Origin: Brevundimonas sp. UBA6550
Lineage (GTDB): Bacteria > Pseudomonadota > Alphaproteobacteria > Caulobacterales > Caulobacteraceae
NCBI RefSeq assembly: GCF_002434505.1
Contig: NZ_DJKE01000008.1
Coordinates: 36,479 to 100,478 of the forward strand
DNA length: 64,000 nucleotides
Reading direction: 5' to 3'
The notes under the pieces were generated by a model, which saw only the letters and a list, made by a program, of their open reading frames with translations, did no database searches and was not told the DNA's origin. The position numbers and the translations under genes were made by a program. How positions within the stretch are numbered: position 1 is the stretch's first letter; each line of letters starts with the position of its first letter. Shown here in pieces: positions 62,629 to 64,000 of this stretch.

Positions 62629-63942
62629 ATGATGCACAGGAAGGCGCCTATCGCATTGGGTCGATCGGGATTTAGGGGGCTGACGCTGGTCTATGGGCTG
62701 GCGCATCTGGGCAAGAGCCTGTTCTGGTATGCATCGGAACTTTTGCTGGCCTTCTATCTCACCGAACTGGCGGGGCTTTCGCCGCACCAGATGGGCCTTG
62801 TCCTGTGCGCGGGGCTGGTCGTCAGCGCCGTGATCGACGTCGTCGTCGGTGCGCGTCTGGGCCGAGTCATGCCGGACGCGCGGTCTGCAGGGCGGCTCCA
62901 ACTGTTTGGGGCGGCCGCATGCGCCGCAGCCTTTCTGGCCATCACGGCTGGCGTGTGGGCGCCGATCGAGTGGCGCTTCGCCTACATCCTGACGGCTGGG
63001 CTGGCCTTTCGCATCGCCTACGCCCTCTATGATGTGCCGCAGAACGCCCTGATGTCGTTGGGGGTATCCGACGCCGCAGCGCGAAATCGTGTCGCGGCGA
63101 CACGGATTTGGTTCAGCGGCCTGGCTGCGCTGATCATCACGGCCGCCGTGGCGCCCCTGCTTTCCGCCGGTCAGGACGACCTTCCGACCTATTTCTGGGT
63201 GACGTTCGGCGGATCGGCGTTTGCGGTCGCGGCGGCTGCGGGCCTTTCCATCGCCTTGGCGCGCGTCGAGGAGCCCGCGAATCGGAACCCAGCGTTTGTC
63301 CCTGCGGCGCGCTGGCGGCCTTCGAATACATTCTGGCTGATCACGGCCTTGATGGCCGTCACCTCGATAGCGACCCCGCTCTTCGCAAAGACCGCGCCCT
63401 TCTTCGCCGCCAATGTGCTGAAGTCTCCCATTTGGGGCGGCGCGGTCGCGTCTGGCATGGCGGTCGGCATCCTCGCCGGCCAGCCGATCTGGCCGCTGAT
63501 CTCGCGCCGGTGGTCGCTGGCAGCCACTTTGGCCGTCGCCGCCGTCATCCAGCTTGTCGGACTGTCGGTGATCGCCCACGCGACGACCAGGCTCGCTGAG
63601 ACGACATTGCATACGTTCGTGCTCGCCGCCTTCCTGTTCGGGCTCGGCAACGGCGGCGTGGGCATGGCGCTGTGGGCCGGTTTCAGTGCTGTCACGGCGC
63701 GCCAGGCGCCTGGATACGAGGGGCTCGCCTTTGGCCTATTTTCCGCGGTGGCGAAGTTGGGATTGTCTATCGGGGCCATCTCGCTCAGCGCCGTCCTGGG
63801 AGGGCTTCGTCACGAAAGAGGCGACGCTGTGACTTTGACTGCCCTGATGGCGGGCGTGCCTGCGGGAGGTGCCCTAATCGGCCTTGTGATCGCGTGCGTC
63901 TGGACACAAACTGCGACGCATCGCAATAGAATTTCCCCGTAA
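62629..63942 (+). CDS. MFS/GPH-type sugar transporter
   Basis: An integral membrane protein of about 437 residues with twelve hydrophobic segments. LGKSLFWYASELLLAFYLTELAGLSPHQMG and IAYALYDVPQNALMSLGV resemble the glycoside-pentoside-hexuronide (MelB-like) branch of the major facilitator superfamily. It would carry the periplasmic product of the receptor system into the cytoplasm. The start is uncertain between GTG 62608 and ATGs at 62629 and 62632, none with a good ribosome site. It is the last gene before tRNA-Ser. Confidence 0.85.
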   Translation: MMHRKAPIALGRSGFRGLTLVYGLAHLGKSLFWYASELLLAFYLTELAGLSPHQMGLVLCAGLVVSAVIDVVVGARLGRVMPDARSAGRLQLFGAAACAAAFLAITAGVWAPIEWRFAYILTAGLAFRIAYALYDVPQNALMSLGVSDAAARNRVAATRIWFSGLAALIITAAVAPLLSAGQDDLPTYFWVTFGGSAFAVAAAAGLSIALARVEEPANRNPAFVPAARWRPSNTFWLITALMAVTSIATPLFAKTAPFFAANVLKSPIWGGAVASGMAVGILAGQPIWPLISRRWSLAATLAVAAVIQLVGLSVIAHATTRLAETTLHTFVLAAFLFGLGNGGVGMALWAGFSAVTARQAPGYEGLAFGLFSAVAKLGLSIGAISLSAVLGGLRHERGDAVTLTALMAGVPAGGALIGLVIACVWTQTATHRNRISP

Positions 63943-63971
63943 TGGGTTGACTTTGTTGCTTTTTAAGGGGC

Positions 63972-64000
63972 TGGCGGAGAGGGTGGGATTCGAACCCACG
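63972..64000 (-). tRNA. tRNA-Ser, 3' part, cut by the window
   Basis: On the minus strand the window ends inside a tRNA. Encoded CCA (63972-63974), discriminator G, acceptor strand CCTCTCC (63976-63982) and a T arm GTGGG-TTCGAAT-CCCAC are visible. The acceptor sequence and discriminator G fit tRNA-Ser. The anticodon lies beyond the window. Confidence 0.8.

Overview
The window is a gene-dense, GC-rich stretch of an alphaproteobacterial chromosome. It most likely comes from the Caulobacteraceae and looks most like Brevundimonas, but this is inferred from gene content because no search could be run. Supporting signs are a TonB-dependent receptor of the Xanthomonas/Caulobacter carbohydrate type, an RcnB-like protein, a CheY-like/CheE-like pair, two DUF2336 proteins, a CC0125/CC1285-type lipoprotein, and CtrA-like TTAA-N7-TTAA half-sites in front of cell-envelope and DUF2336 genes. 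There is no rRNA, CRISPR array, recognisable insertion sequence or phage. Most genes abut or overlap by a few bases.

Layout. 1-9.5 kb: cut-off amidase, SDR, secreted unknown, J-domain protein, bolA, hybrid histidine kinase, RcnB-like protein with terminator, orphan ATP-dependent DNA ligase, MscS channel, threonine aldolase. 9.6-15 kb: Atm1-type ABC exporter, a CheY-like/CheE-like pair, accA, a HicA-DUF1902 toxin-antitoxin-like module, xerD. 15-22 kb: aroK-aroB-GNAT, nitronate monooxygenase, MliC-like lipoprotein, tadA divergent from an RluB-like pseudouridine synthase, GFA protein, rsmD. 22-29 kb: LMW phosphatase, alpha/beta hydrolase, AraC regulator, small unknown, mutL divergent from a lipoprotein Deg protease, VOC protein. 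29-36.6 kb: rarA, RluA-type synthase, DUF1304, lipoprotein, then a coupled chain crcB-rluC-like-TPR/2OG oxygenase-ATP12, and an RluF-like synthase. 36.8-41.8 kb: DJ-1/PfpI-like protein, DUF938 methyltransferase, GTP-type PEP carboxykinase, FAD amine oxidase, TonB. 42-46.6 kb: lytic transglycosylase, DUF2336, Hpt protein, NAD kinase, second DUF2336. 46.7-57 kb: class II aldolase, beta-barrel-like protein, RND efflux pair, cytochrome c, feoAB, a mosaic palindromic repeat, prepilin peptidase, TetR, tRNA-Thr.

The last 7 kb is a distinct all-plus-strand cassette lying between tRNA-Thr and the start of a tRNA-Ser. It holds a ROK regulator, a TonB-dependent receptor, a periplasmic DUF218/YdcF-type protein and an MFS (GPH-like) transporter. 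It reads as a self-contained outer-to-inner-membrane uptake route for a carbohydrate, with no hydrolase of its own. It is the best candidate for an undescribed system here.

Other points of interest are the histidine-less Hpt-like CheE partner, the three dyads between the DUF1902 and hicA genes, two DUF2336 genes with matching CtrA-like boxes, and four different pseudouridine synthases in 17 kb. Large antisense open frames over GC-rich genes were treated as shadows.
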